Positions 1-9,016 of a stretch of 64,000 nt of DNA are shown piece after piece. Under the pieces are notes generated by a model. That model was not told the origin of the DNA. It saw only the letters and a list, made by a program, of their open reading frames with translations, and ran no database searches. Each line of letters begins with the position of its first letter. Position 1 is the first letter of the stretch. This DNA is from Burkholderia savannae (GTDB taxonomy: Bacteria; Pseudomonadota; Gammaproteobacteria; Burkholderiales; Burkholderiaceae). Made by a program: the position numbers and the translations under genes. Location of the stretch: positions 1,116,001-1,180,000 of the forward strand of contig NZ_CP013417.1 of NCBI RefSeq assembly GCF_001524445.2, given 5' to 3'.

Positions 1-345
1 TACGAGCGGCCGGTGCTCGCCGCGCTGTACCGGCTCGCGCGCGTGGGCTACGTGACGCCGCTGCGCGACGGGATGAACCTTGTCGCGAAGGAGTACGTGT
101 CCGCGCAGAACCCGGACGATCCGGGCGTGCTCGTGCTGTCGCGCTTCGCGGGCGCCGCGTGCGAGCTCACGGGCGCGCTGATCGTCAACCCGATCGACAT
201 CGGCGGAATGGCCGACGCGTTGTCACGCGCGCTGTCGATGCCGCTCGCCGAGCGGCGCGCGCGCCACGCCGACATGCTCGCGCGGCTGCGCGAGAACAAC
301 GTGTCGGTGTGGCGCGACAACTTCTTGCGCGATCTCGGGAAATAG
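1..345 (+). CDS. otsA: Trehalose-6-phosphate synthase, C-terminal part (5' end outside window)
   Basis: The reading frame is open from base 1 and ends in TAG at 343-345, giving the last 114 residues. The segment TPLRDGMNLVAKEYVSAQ is the signature of GT20 trehalose-6-phosphate synthases, where it contributes to the nucleotide-sugar site. It is followed by the conserved SRFAGAACEL and VNPIDI segments. The enzyme joins a glucosyl donor to glucose-6-phosphate in the cytoplasm to make trehalose-6-phosphate. The gene converges on the ABC exporter gene, and a strong palindromic terminator lies 225 bp downstream of the stop. Confidence 0.93.
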   Translation, partial: YERPVLAALYRLARVGYVTPLRDGMNLVAKEYVSAQNPDDPGVLVLSRFAGAACELTGALIVNPIDIGGMADALSRALSMPLAERRARHADMLARLRENNVSVWRDNFLRDLGK

Positions 346-484
346 CGCGCCGCGCTCGCGGGAGCGGCTGAGGATTCGCGGGTTGGGCGCGGCGCGTTCG
401 TGCCGGTCATGCGGGCGATGCGTGCCGAATGCCGAATCGCGCGGAGTCGAATCGTGTGGAATCGGCGAGATTCGCGACGCGAGC

Positions 485-508
485 GTCGAAAGTCGAAAGT
501 CGAAAGTC
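485..508. repeat. Short tandem repeat, GTCGAAA x 3.4
   Basis: Three perfect copies of the heptamer GTCGAAA (485-505) are followed by GTC. It lies in the non-coding gap between otsA and the ABC exporter. Confidence 0.8.
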
Positions 509-569
509 GCGAATGCTTGGAGGCCGCATCGACCGAACGCCTTCCCGATCGTCGCCGACGAGCGCAACG

Positions 570-607
570 AAAAGGCCCGGCCGGCATATGCCGGCCGGGC
601 CTTTTTT
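570..607. terminator. Bidirectional Rho-independent terminator (perfect 36-bp palindrome)
   Basis: Bases 570-605 are a perfect palindrome with AAAA at the left end, GGCCCGGCCGGCAT and its complement in the middle, and TTTT at the right, plus two more T. Either strand gives a GC-rich hairpin followed by a U tract. It sits between the converging otsA and ABC exporter genes, so it can end both transcripts. Confidence 0.9.
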
Positions 608-673
608 CTGGCGGGGCGAGGATTGCGTACAGGCGGCAGCCGGGCGACGATCGGCTCGACACCGCCGCACTGC

Positions 674-736
674 CGCCCAACGCCCAACGCCCAACGCCCA
701 ACGCCCAACGCCCAACGCCCAACGCCCAACGCCCAC
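674..736. repeat. VNTR, heptamer CGCCCAA x about 9
   Basis: Eight perfect copies of CGCCCAA run from 674 to 729, and a ninth, CGCCCAC, ends at 736. The array lies in the non-coding gap just downstream of the ABC exporter stop codon. It makes several spurious open frames on both strands. Confidence 0.95.
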
Positions 737-775
737 CGCGCGGCGCGGTACACGCCGCACACGCGGAGCACCCCG

Positions 776-2644
776 CTAGGCGACGCGCTCGTCGTCGTCG
801 GACGCGGACGAATCGTCGTCGCCGTTGCCGTCCGCGGGCGCCGGCGCGGGCGCGGGCAGATGCCGGCCGTGCTGCTTCGCGAGCAGGTCGCGATAGAGGC
901 CCGGGCGCTCGCGCAACGCGTCGGGGCTGCCGTCGTCGATCACCTTGCCCGCGCTCATCACGATGATCCGGTCGAAGTTGCGCAGCGTCGACAGCCGGTG
1001 CGCGATCGCGATCACCGTGCGGCCCGTCATCAGCCGGTCGAGTGCCGCCTGGATCGCTTCCTCGGACGCGCTGTCGAGCGCCGACGTCGCCTCGTCGAGC
1101 AGCAGGATCGGCGCGTCCTTCAGGATCGCGCGCGCGATCGCGATCCGCTGCCGCTGGCCGCCCGACAGCTTCACGCCGCGATCGCCGACGATCGTCTCGA
1201 AGCCCTCCGGCATCGCCTCGATGAACTCGGTGCAGCGCGCCTCGCGCGCGGCGGCGAGCACTTCCTCGTGCGTCGCCTCGGGGCGGCCGTACGCGATGTT
1301 CTCGTAGATCGAACGGTGAAAGAGCGAGATGTCCTGCGGCACGAGCGCGATCGACTGGCGCAGGCTTTCCTGCGTGATCGAGCCGAGGTCCTGGCCGTCG
1401 ATCCGGATCGAGCCTTGCTGAATGTCGTAGAAGCGCTGCAGCAGCGCGAGCACGGTCGATTTGCCCGCGCCCGACTTGCCGATCAGCCCGACGCGCTGGC
1501 CGGGCTCGATGTGCAGGTCGAAGTGGTCGAGGATCGGCCGGCGGTGCGGATACGCGAACGTCACGCGCTCGAAGTCGACGCGGCCGCCGCGCGGCGCGAG
1601 CGCAATCGCGTCCGAGCGGTCGGGCATGCCGTGCGGCTCGAGAAGCGTCTTCACCGCTTCGGCGAGGCGCGCGACGTGCTGCGTGACGTCGACGAGCGCG
1701 ACGGCGAGGTCGCGCGTGCCGTGCAGGATCGTGAAGCCGAGCGAGCTGACGAGCACGATGTCGCCCGATGTCGCGCGGCCCTGGTCCCACAGCCACAGCG
1801 CCCAGCCGAGGAGGCCCGCGGACAGCATCGCGGTGATCACCGCGTGCAGCAGGCGCAGCTTCTCCAGATAGAGCAGGCTCTGCTGCCGCGCGTCCATTTC
1901 GGCCTTGACGGTCGCGCCGAAGCGCTTCTGCTCGCGCAGCGTCATCCCGAATGCGCGCACGAGCCCCATGTTGCCGATCACGTCGACGAGCTCGCCGTCG
2001 ACGGCCGCCGCCCTCGCGGCGAAGCGGTGATGGCGTACCGAGCCGCGCTTGGCGAGCTTGAACAGCACGATCGCGAGCACGCCCGAGCACGACAGCAGGC
2101 CGAGCGCCATCAGCGGATTGACGACGATGATCATCAGGATCGCGCCCATCACCGCGATGCACGGCGGCAGCACGTTCCACGCCATCGTGTTCTCGGCCGT
2201 GTAGATCGCGTTCGACGTCGCGGTGATCCGGCTCGCGAGCGTGCCGGGCTGCTTCTCCGCGTAGTAGGTCTGCGAATGGCCGCTCAGATATTGAAACAGG
2301 TCGCGGCGCAGGTCGCCCGTCACCGCGACGAACGTGTGCGCGGCGACCCAGCCGCCGACGCGCCATAGCAGGTTGTCCGCGGCGATGAGGCCGACGAGGA
2401 GCGCGAACGCGCCCCAGAGCGGGCCCGGATGATGGCGGCCGGCCGCGAGCACGTCGATCAGGTGCTTGATCGCGTATTGCGAGCCGAGCGCGCAGCCGAC
2501 CGCCGCGAGCACGCTGGCGAGCACGATGACGTGCGCGACAGGGTGCATCCGGATGTAGCGGAACAGGAACGCGAGCGGCCGGTCGGCGTAGCTCGCGAGC
2601 TTCGCGTTGTAGACGTTGCGCTGGGCAGGGGTGAGAGCTTCCAA
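776..2644 (-). CDS. ABC exporter, fused permease and ATPase (MsbA/multidrug type)
   Basis: A 622-aa half-transporter. Residues about 30-320 form the six-helix ABC type-1 membrane domain. Residues about 350-590 form the ATPase, with Walker A GKSGAGKST at 389-397, signature LSGGQRQR near 490, Walker B ILLLDEATSALD near 511 and the H-loop AHRLST near 548. All catalytic elements are intact, so a homodimeric exporter in the inner membrane is expected. The C-terminal tail (about 595-622) is Ala/Pro/Asp rich. The substrate cannot be read from sequence; lipids, peptides or drugs are possible. The gene stands alone, convergent with otsA and divergent from the glycosyltransferase gene. Confidence 0.9.
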   Translation of the reverse strand: MEALTPAQRNVYNAKLASYADRPLAFLFRYIRMHPVAHVIVLASVLAAVGCALGSQYAIKHLIDVLAAGRHHPGPLWGAFALLVGLIAADNLLWRVGGWVAAHTFVAVTGDLRRDLFQYLSGHSQTYYAEKQPGTLASRITATSNAIYTAENTMAWNVLPPCIAVMGAILMIIVVNPLMALGLLSCSGVLAIVLFKLAKRGSVRHHRFAARAAAVDGELVDVIGNMGLVRAFGMTLREQKRFGATVKAEMDARQQSLLYLEKLRLLHAVITAMLSAGLLGWALWLWDQGRATSGDIVLVSSLGFTILHGTRDLAVALVDVTQHVARLAEAVKTLLEPHGMPDRSDAIALAPRGGRVDFERVTFAYPHRRPILDHFDLHIEPGQRVGLIGKSGAGKSTVLALLQRFYDIQQGSIRIDGQDLGSITQESLRQSIALVPQDISLFHRSIYENIAYGRPEATHEEVLAAAREARCTEFIEAMPEGFETIVGDRGVKLSGGQRQRIAIARAILKDAPILLLDEATSALDSASEEAIQAALDRLMTGRTVIAIAHRLSTLRNFDRIIVMSAGKVIDDGSPDALRERPGLYRDLLAKQHGRHLPAPAPAPADGNGDDDSSASDDDERVA

Positions 2645-3205
2645 AATCAGTGCGTGTGGGTGAAACGAGGGTTGAACGCCGCGTCCGAACGTCGCGCCGA
2701 GAAGCAGGCGAAAGCCGGCATTGTAATCAAGCCGGTGTGTCGCGCTGCCGCCGAGTTGCGTAACGCCGGGGTATGCGACTCATTTTGGGATAAAATTTTG
2801 CGCTTCGTGGCGTGTTCCGCTCGCCGATCGACGAAAAACCGTCGCGCGCACGGCCTGTCGCCGCAGGGAGCGGGGCAGACGCGACTACTCTAAAACGGTC
2901 TTCCTGTCAGAAGATTGGCAAAGTGTTGCGTCTTTGTAACAACGTAAAGACTTTGAAATGTTGTGCGCCGCACTGATCGCGACCCCCGATAATCGACTTC
3001 GGGTTTGTCCTTAGGTGTTTTACTGGAACCTGTCAACGGATTTCCCGCTGAAACGTTAACTGCCCGTGCGGTGCGGCCTGCGAGGCGACGCAGCCTCAGT
3101 GTCGCGAGCCGGCTCGCCTAGCGTCCAACCGACGTCGCGGCGGCGTTCGGCAGGCGGGCGATCGTCCCGCTGTCTTATTGTTTGCCGATTTTTTAGGAGT
3201 TACGC
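2645..3205. other. Divergent intergenic region (561 bp), no gene seen
   Basis: It separates the ABC exporter (minus) from the glycosyltransferase (plus) and must hold both promoters. It is clearly more AT-rich than the flanking genes from about 2780 to 3060. A GTCTTT/AAAGAC inverted repeat (2930-2951) is the only local symmetry seen. Open frames here lack coding character. Confidence 0.5.
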
Positions 3206-4270
3206 ATGCGAATCGCTCAAATCGCTCCGTTGCACGAAGCGGTTCCCCCGAAACTGTACGGCGGTACCGAACGGGTGGTGTCCTATCTGACCGAGGCGCT
3301 CGTCGAGATGGGGCATGACGTCACGCTCTTCGCGAGCGGCGATTCGCAGACCTCCGCGAAGCTCGAGGCCGTGTGGCCGCAGGCGCTGCGCCTCGATCCG
3401 ACGATTCGCGACGTGATGGCGCCGCACATGCTGCTGCTCGAGGAAGTGCGCCGCCGCGCGGACGAGTTCGACGTGCTGCACTTCCACATCGACTACTACC
3501 CGTTCCCGCTGTTCTCGCGCCAGCCGGTGCCGCATCTGACGACGCTGCACGGCCGCCTCGACCTGCCGGAACTGCAGCCGATCTTCAACACGTTCAGCGA
3601 CGTGCCCGTCGTGTCGATTTCCGACAACCAGCGCATTCCGCTTTCGCAGGCGAACTGGCTGCAGACGACCTACCACGGCCTGCCCGAGAACCTGCTGAAG
3701 CCGATCCCGGACGTGAAGCCGGGCTACCTCGCGTTCCTCGGCCGCATCTCGCCCGAGAAGCGCGTCGACACGGCGATCCGCATCGCCGAGCAGGCCGGCA
3801 TGCCGATCAAGATCGCGGCGAAGCTCGACAAGGCAGACCGCGCGTACTACGAGGAAAAGATCAAGCCGCTCTTCTCGCTGCCGCACGTCGAATACATCGG
3901 CGAGATCAGCGAGGCGGAGAAGGCCGAGTTCCTCGGCAACGCGCACGCGCTGCTGTTCCCGATCGACTGGCCGGAGCCGTTCGGCCTCGTGATGATCGAA
4001 GCGATGGCGTGCGGCACGCCGGTCATCGCGTTCAAGCGCGGCTCGGTGCCCGAAGTGATCGAAAACGGCGTGTCCGGCTTCGTCGTCGAAGACGAGCTGT
4101 CGGCCGTCGCCGCCGTCAAGCGCCTGGCCACGCTGCCGCGCGAGCGCGTGCGCGCCGCGTTCGACGCGCGCTTCACGTCGAAGGTGATGGCGCGGAACTA
4201 CGTGAAGGGCTACGAAGAGTTGCTGCGCCAGAAGCGCCGCACGGTGCTGCGCGAAGTCAACGCGGGCTGA
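3206..4270 (+). CDS. Glycosyltransferase family 4 (GT-B fold)
   Basis: A 354-aa cytoplasmic glycosyltransferase. The N-terminal domain opens with MRIAQIAPL and a Gly-rich YGGTERVV acceptor-side loop (about 19-26). The C-terminal domain carries GRISPEKR near 177 and the donor-site EX7E motif inside EPFGLVMIE near 257-265, both typical of retaining GT4 enzymes. The ATG at 3206 follows an AGGAG at 3195-3199 with good spacing. Neither donor nor acceptor is evident. Similar genes often sit near trehalose or capsule genes, and otsA nearby makes a role in storage or surface sugar metabolism possible, but this is inference. A strong terminator follows at 4338. Confidence 0.88.
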   Translation: MRIAQIAPLHEAVPPKLYGGTERVVSYLTEALVEMGHDVTLFASGDSQTSAKLEAVWPQALRLDPTIRDVMAPHMLLLEEVRRRADEFDVLHFHIDYYPFPLFSRQPVPHLTTLHGRLDLPELQPIFNTFSDVPVVSISDNQRIPLSQANWLQTTYHGLPENLLKPIPDVKPGYLAFLGRISPEKRVDTAIRIAEQAGMPIKIAAKLDKADRAYYEEKIKPLFSLPHVEYIGEISEAEKAEFLGNAHALLFPIDWPEPFGLVMIEAMACGTPVIAFKRGSVPEVIENGVSGFVVEDELSAVAAVKRLATLPRERVRAAFDARFTSKVMARNYVKGYEELLRQKRRTVLREVNAG

Positions 4271-4337
4271 CGCGCTTCATGTGCGCCGCGCGCGACGTTG
4301 CGCGGCGCAGCGCCGTCGAGCGCCGGAAGTTTGATCG

Positions 4338-4373
4338 ATGCCCCGCCCGGGTCGACCGGGCGGGGCATTTTGC
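4338..4373 (+). terminator. Rho-independent terminator of the glycosyltransferase gene
   Basis: A perfect 13-bp GC-rich stem (4338-4350 with 4356-4368) around a 5-nt GTCGA loop is followed by TTTTG. It lies 67 bp after the glycosyltransferase stop. Confidence 0.88.
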
Positions 4374-4569
4374 ATTCGGGGCCGGTTTTCCGGCCGGCCC
4401 GGGGGGCGCACCGCGCGCGCCATCTGTTGTATTCACGCCGCGCCACTGTGTCCGGAAACGACGCAATCCGGCGATTTGCGGCGCACGGGCATCAGTCGAC
4501 CTAGTAATGTCCCTATAATGGCCGTGCCGTAAAATCGGGCCCCGGCAAGGCCGTCAAGAGGAGAGCGTT

Positions 4570-5535
4570 TTGGCGAGAACGAAACCCACGCGTGCGAATC
4601 CGGCTCCCGGCTCGGGCGTCATTTTCGCGTTGCGAGCCATCGGTCTCGTGTTGCTCGCCCGCTGGCTCTTCTCGATGTCGCTGATGGGCTATCGCGCGTC
4701 GCTGTCGGCGATGGCGTCGTCGCCGTGGGCGTGCATCAACGTCGTCCTCATGTTCCTGCTGCTGGTGCTCCCGGGCGCGCAGGCGCGCGCCGAGCGCCCG
4801 TTCCATCCGCTTCCGCAGTGGCTGCGCCAGGCGCTGCGCTTCTTCGCGCTGCTCGGCTTCCTGTTTGCCGTGTGGTCGGTCGGCGTGTTCACGTGGGCGG
4901 CCGGCTGGCGCCGCGCGCTGCATGCGCTGACGCTCAGCAACGGCTGGCTGCTCGCCGCGCCCGCGCTCTATGCGGCCGTCGTCTGGATGTGCCGGCCGCG
5001 CGCGCTGTGGCGCACCAACGTCGCCGCGCGCCGCTATGCGATCGGCCGCTACGCGATCTCGCTCGATACGCTCACGCGCACCGTCGTCGTCTGGATGGAA
5101 AGCCGCAAGGTCGGGCAATACGACGCGCGCGAGCTGTCGGTCCGCTGGCCGAACGGGGCCGAGCCGCAGCCGTCCGCTGCGTCTTGTTCCGCCGTGGCGG
5201 GCGCCGATGCGCCGGGCGCCGATGTGCCGGTGATCGATGCGCCGGCCGCCGTTCCGGGCAGTGACGCCCCGGTCGCCGCCGCGCAACCGGATCTCGCCGC
5301 GCAGCCGGGGGCCGCCGCGCCCGCCGCGCCGCCTGCGTCGACGAAAACGCCGTCGTCGGCGCGGCCCGCGCCGCCCACGGGCGGACGGTTCGCGCGGCCG
5401 AAGCTCGAGCTGCTGTGGGATTCGCCCGCCGCAGTCGGCCATAACCGCCAGATCGTGATGCGCACGCCGCTCGCGACGGAAGGAGACCGCGTCGCGGCGC
5501 GTGCGCTTGACGCATCGCTCAAGCAGGTCGCGTGA
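4570..5535 (+). CDS. Uncharacterised inner-membrane protein with Ala/Pro-rich linker
   Basis: I do not recognise the family. The 321-aa product has about four hydrophobic segments in the first 145 residues (near 18-40, 55-75, 95-118 and 125-145). A soluble part follows, then an Ala/Pro/Asp-rich low-complexity stretch at about 200-280 and a short basic C-terminus. The start is a TTG at 4570 preceded by AAGAGGAGAG; no better ATG fits the N-terminal membrane segment. It is followed after 55 nt by the DUF2214 gene and the two may be co-transcribed. Confidence 0.75.
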   Translation: MARTKPTRANPAPGSGVIFALRAIGLVLLARWLFSMSLMGYRASLSAMASSPWACINVVLMFLLLVLPGAQARAERPFHPLPQWLRQALRFFALLGFLFAVWSVGVFTWAAGWRRALHALTLSNGWLLAAPALYAAVVWMCRPRALWRTNVAARRYAIGRYAISLDTLTRTVVVWMESRKVGQYDARELSVRWPNGAEPQPSAASCSAVAGADAPGADVPVIDAPAAVPGSDAPVAAAQPDLAAQPGAAAPAAPPASTKTPSSARPAPPTGGRFARPKLELLWDSPAAVGHNRQIVMRTPLATEGDRVAARALDASLKQVA

Positions 5536-5590
5536 CGCCGGCGGGCCGGCTCGCGCCGCCGCGTCCGCCTGGCCGACACAAGGAGGACCG

Positions 5591-6060
5591 ATGCTGACCG
5601 TTCGATGGTTGCTCGCCGCCGTCCATTTGCTCGCATTCGGTTTCGCGCTCGCGTCGATCGCCGCGCGCAGCCGTGCGCTCAAGCGCGTCGCCGCGTCGCC
5701 GCGTCGCGGCAGTCCGCCGATTTGCCCGACGTGTTCAGAGCCGACGCGATCTGGGGCGTGTCCGCGCTCGTGCTGATCACGACGGGCATCGTCCGCGCGT
5801 TCGGCGGCTTCGAGAAGGGCGGCGAATACTATCTGCACGCGCCGCTCTTTCATCTGAAAATGGGCGCGCTCGCGCTGATCCTCGTGCTCGAACTGATTCC
5901 GATGACGGGCCTCATCCGCTGGCGCGTGACCGCGCGGCGCGGGATGCTGCCGGATCTCGCGCGCGCGCCCGCGTACGCGCGGATCGGTCACGTGCAGGCG
6001 ATGCTCGTCGTCGTGATCGTGTTCGCGGCGGCCGGGATGGCGCGCGGCGTCGGATTCTGA
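5591..6060 (+). pseudogene. DUF2214-type membrane protein, frame broken at an octamer repeat
   Basis: The ATG at 5591 (after AGGAGG at 5581) starts a good N-terminus, MLTVRWLLAAVHLLAFGFAL, but the frame runs into PRRGSPPIC and stops near 5778. The rest of the protein, from ADLPDVFRADAIWGVSAL to the stop at 6060, continues in another frame. The break falls in three perfect copies of CGCGTCGC (5684-5707). Removing one copy reads KRVAASRQSADLPDVF and restores a continuous 153-aa, four-helix protein matching the family's usual length. The gene is therefore off by one octamer: slipped-strand phase variation, recent inactivation, or an assembly error. Confidence 0.88.
5684..5707. repeat. Intragenic octamer tandem repeat CGCGTCGC x 3
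   Basis: Three perfect adjacent copies inside the DUF2214 coding region. With two copies the gene is in frame; with three it is out of frame. Confidence 0.95.
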
Positions 6061-6202
6061 CGCGCCGCAGGCGACGCATGGGGGGGTGTGTGCCTGCGCA
6101 AATGAGGGCGCGGGCGCCGCTGCATCGCGGCACGCATCGCCGCCGAGCTCGTTCGCGGCTTGCGCATGCGTCGCGCGCGCGGCGCCTCGGGCGCGTCTTC
6201 CG

Positions 6203-7375
6203 TCAAACGACGTTCTTCTCGACGATCGGCCGGCCTTCCAGCACGCGCTCGAAGCCGAGCGGCGACAAATCGAGCGAATCGTACCGTCCGAGCGCGATCA
6301 GCTCCGCGACGCCGCGCCCCGTCGCCGGCCCCTGCTGCAGCCCGTGCCCCGAGAAGCCGTTCGCGAAGATGCAGTTGTCGACGTCCGGATGCGGCCCGAT
6401 GATCGCGTTCTGGTCGAGCACGTTGTACTCGTAATAGCCGGACCAGCTGCGCGCGACCCGCAGCGCCTCGAACTGCGGCACGCGGTGCGCGAGGGTCGGC
6501 CAGATCAGCTCGTCGAAGAGCGCGTGGTCGACGTCGTCGAGCGGCAGATCGTCGAAGTCGCGCTCGGGCGGCGGCGCCGCGCCGCAGATGAACGACGCGC
6601 CTTCCGGCCGGAAATAGACGCCGCTCGGATCGATGACGAGCGGGCAGCGCGGCAGCACGGCGGGCGACGTCACGTTGAAGATGCTGCGGCGGCGCGCGTG
6701 AACGGGCAGGTCGACGCCGACGAGCGCCGCGATCGAGCGCGCCCACGGGCCGGCCGCGTTGACCATCGCGTCGCAGTCGAACGCGCGGCCGTCGGCCGTC
6801 AGCAATTGCGTGACGCGCCGCCCGTCGACGCGCGCGCCCGTCACGTCGGCTCTCACGTATTGCGCGCCGAGCGCGCGCGCCTTCCGGCGCAGCGCCTGCA
6901 CGAGCCCGTAGCCGTCGAACCATCCTTCGCCGCGCTCGCCGTAGCAGCCGGCGGCGAGATCGTCGGCGTGCAGCCATGGAAACGTCGCGGCGAGCGCGTC
7001 GCGCGGCAGATAGCGGATTTGCGCGCCGAGCGACGTCTGCAGCGCGTGGTTCTCGCGCAGCGTCGCGTCGCCCGCGGGCGTCGCGAGAAACAGGTAGCCG
7101 CCTTCGTGCAGATCGATCGATGGGCGCTCGCCGTCCACCGCGAGCCGCTCGCCGAGCGAGCGCAGGAATTCGATTCCGAAGAGCGACATCCGGATCGACA
7201 GCGGCGTCGAGAACTGCTGGCGGATCGACGCCGCGGACAGCGCGGACGACGCGCGCGCATACGTTGGATCGCGCTCGATCACGGTCACGGAGATGCCCGG
7301 ATCGAGCGTGCGCAGGAAATAGGCGGTCGCGCTGCCGATGACGCCGCCGCCGACGATGACGACATTCGAATGCAT
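6203..7375 (-). CDS. FAD-dependent oxidoreductase, DAO family
   Basis: A 390-aa protein. The N-terminal dinucleotide-binding motif VVIVGGGVIGSATAYF (residues 5-20) and the C-terminal NGFSGHGLQQGPATG segment near 350-366 are typical of D-amino-acid/glycine/sarcosine oxidase-type flavoproteins, which oxidise C-N bonds of amines or amino acids. No signal peptide is present, so it should be cytoplasmic. It lies 98 nt downstream of a periplasmic amino-acid-type binding protein on the same strand, suggesting that the imported compound is its substrate. The exact substrate is not determined. Confidence 0.85.
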   Translation of the reverse strand: MHSNVVIVGGGVIGSATAYFLRTLDPGISVTVIERDPTYARASSALSAASIRQQFSTPLSIRMSLFGIEFLRSLGERLAVDGERPSIDLHEGGYLFLATPAGDATLRENHALQTSLGAQIRYLPRDALAATFPWLHADDLAAGCYGERGEGWFDGYGLVQALRRKARALGAQYVRADVTGARVDGRRVTQLLTADGRAFDCDAMVNAAGPWARSIAALVGVDLPVHARRRSIFNVTSPAVLPRCPLVIDPSGVYFRPEGASFICGAAPPPERDFDDLPLDDVDHALFDELIWPTLAHRVPQFEALRVARSWSGYYEYNVLDQNAIIGPHPDVDNCIFANGFSGHGLQQGPATGRGVAELIALGRYDSLDLSPLGFERVLEGRPIVEKNVV

Positions 7376-7473
7376 CGAAACTCCAAGGCAAAGGCGCGAT
7401 GCGCGCCGGTCGGGAAAAAGGCCGCGCGCGTGCAGCGCGTCGCGTGCGGCCCGCCGAATTCAGGGGCGGCCGA

Positions 7474-8622
7474 TCAGCCCCCCTTCGTGACGATCGTCTG
7501 CCATGCGCCGTTTTTCACCTGATAGAGCGTCGACATCCCGCTCTTGAGCGATCCGTCGCCGCCGAACGCGATGCGCCCGGTGATGCCCTCGAAGTCGATC
7601 TTCTTCAGCGCGGGCTGATACGCGCCCGGCTCGGTCGAGCCCGCCGCCTGCATCGCCCTGATCGCGGCCCACGTCGCGTCGTAGCCGAATTGCGCGTACG
7701 ACAGCACGTCGACGCCGAAGCGCTTCTTGAAGCGCGCCTCGAAATCCTTGCCCTGCGGCAGCTGGTCGAGCGGCCGGCCGTATTCCCACGCCATCGCGCC
7801 TTCGGCCGCCGGGCCCGCGATCTTGATGAATTCGGCGTCCTTCACGCCGCCGCCGCCGACGAATTGCGCGGCGAGGCCGAGCTGCTTCATCTGCTTGATG
7901 AAATTCGCCGCGAGCGAATCGAGGCCGCCGAAGAAGATCAGATCGACGTTCTTGCTCTTGAGGCTGGTGATCTGCGCGCGGAAGTCGACTGCCTGGTTGC
8001 TCGTGTATTCGCGCGCGACGATCGCGCCGCCTGCGGCCTTCACCGCCTTGTCGAATTCGTCGGCTTCGCCCTGGCCGAACGCGGTGCGGTCGTCGACGAT
8101 CGCGATCCGCTTGGCCTTCGACACGTCGATCGCGTAGCGGCCCGCGTTGCCCGCGTTCTGGCCGTCGGTCGCGATCACCATGAACACGTTCGCGAGCCCG
8201 CGCGACGTGATGACGGGATTCGTCGCGGCCGGATCGATGACGGGGACGCCCGCCTTGTCGTAGACGACCGATGCGGGAATCGTCGTGCCCGAATTGAAGT
8301 GGCCGACGACGACCGACACCTTCTTGTCGACGAGGCTCTGCGCGGCCTGCACGCCGATCCGCGGATCGGCCTGATCGTCCTCGACGACGAGCTCGAAGCG
8401 CGCGGGCTTGCCGGCGATCTTGATCTTCTGCGCGCGGGCGTCGTCGATCGCGAGCTGCACGCCGTTTTGCAGATCCTTGCCGTAGCCCGCGTTGACGCCC
8501 GTGAGCGGCGCGGCGAAACCGATCTTGACGGGCGTGTCGTCGGCGGCGCGCGCGGCGCCGGTTGCGCCGCACGCGAGCGCGGCGGCGAGGGCGAGGGAGG
8601 ACAGGGGCGAGCGGAGTCTCAT
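7474..8622 (-). CDS. Periplasmic binding protein of a branched-chain amino-acid-type ABC transporter (LivJ/LivK-like)
   Basis: A 382-aa protein with a clear signal peptide (residues 1-26, ending GAARA). The type 1 periplasmic-binding fold shows as PVKIGFAAPLTGVNAGYGKD, VVVGHFNSGTTIPAS near 110 and the AYAQFGYDATWAA-like segment near 305 (sequence SYAQFGYDATWAA). It captures branched-chain or other hydrophobic amino acids or amides for a Liv-type importer. No permease or ATPase gene is adjacent, so the protein probably uses a transporter encoded elsewhere. The FAD oxidoreductase follows on the same strand. Confidence 0.88.
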   Translation of the reverse strand: MRLRSPLSSLALAAALACGATGAARAADDTPVKIGFAAPLTGVNAGYGKDLQNGVQLAIDDARAQKIKIAGKPARFELVVEDDQADPRIGVQAAQSLVDKKVSVVVGHFNSGTTIPASVVYDKAGVPVIDPAATNPVITSRGLANVFMVIATDGQNAGNAGRYAIDVSKAKRIAIVDDRTAFGQGEADEFDKAVKAAGGAIVAREYTSNQAVDFRAQITSLKSKNVDLIFFGGLDSLAANFIKQMKQLGLAAQFVGGGGVKDAEFIKIAGPAAEGAMAWEYGRPLDQLPQGKDFEARFKKRFGVDVLSYAQFGYDATWAAIRAMQAAGSTEPGAYQPALKKIDFEGITGRIAFGGDGSLKSGMSTLYQVKNGAWQTIVTKGG

Positions 8623-9016
8623 GTTCTTTCCTTGTAGGCGATGCGCGAACGGGACGCGAGTGGCGCGGATGCACGAAGCCCGCGTCGCGGCCGGCGGGTC
8701 GGCTCGGCGCGGCGAAGCTGGCTTTCCGATTTATAGAAGGCCAAATTGGGCGAGTCTTGTCGATTTGCGGCGCATCGGATGCGGATTTGCGCATAGCCGC
8801 GCGACGGCGGGCGAGGGTGGGAAATGGCGGGGCGGCCTCGATTCTGCAGACTGTTGGCGATTGGCGCCGCGCTTGCGTGCGTGCGGGTGAGCGGCGCATT
8901 GCGGCAGAAGGCGGCGCCCGGCGGCCGTGAGCGGGCGGAGGGGAGGGTGATCGAAAGAACGGCGGATGGGCCGCTCGCAGGTTGCGCTTCGCGCAAACGG
9001 GGCGATGCTCGATGCC

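Noticed and set aside
48..2366. 772-aa minus-strand frame over the ABC exporter and other very long Arg/Ala-rich frames (for example 39689-42589, 24179-26743, 52854-54782)
   Set aside because: They are shadows of real genes in high-GC DNA: composition is Arg/Ala/His rich, no domain is seen, and they cover confirmed genes in the other strand or frame.
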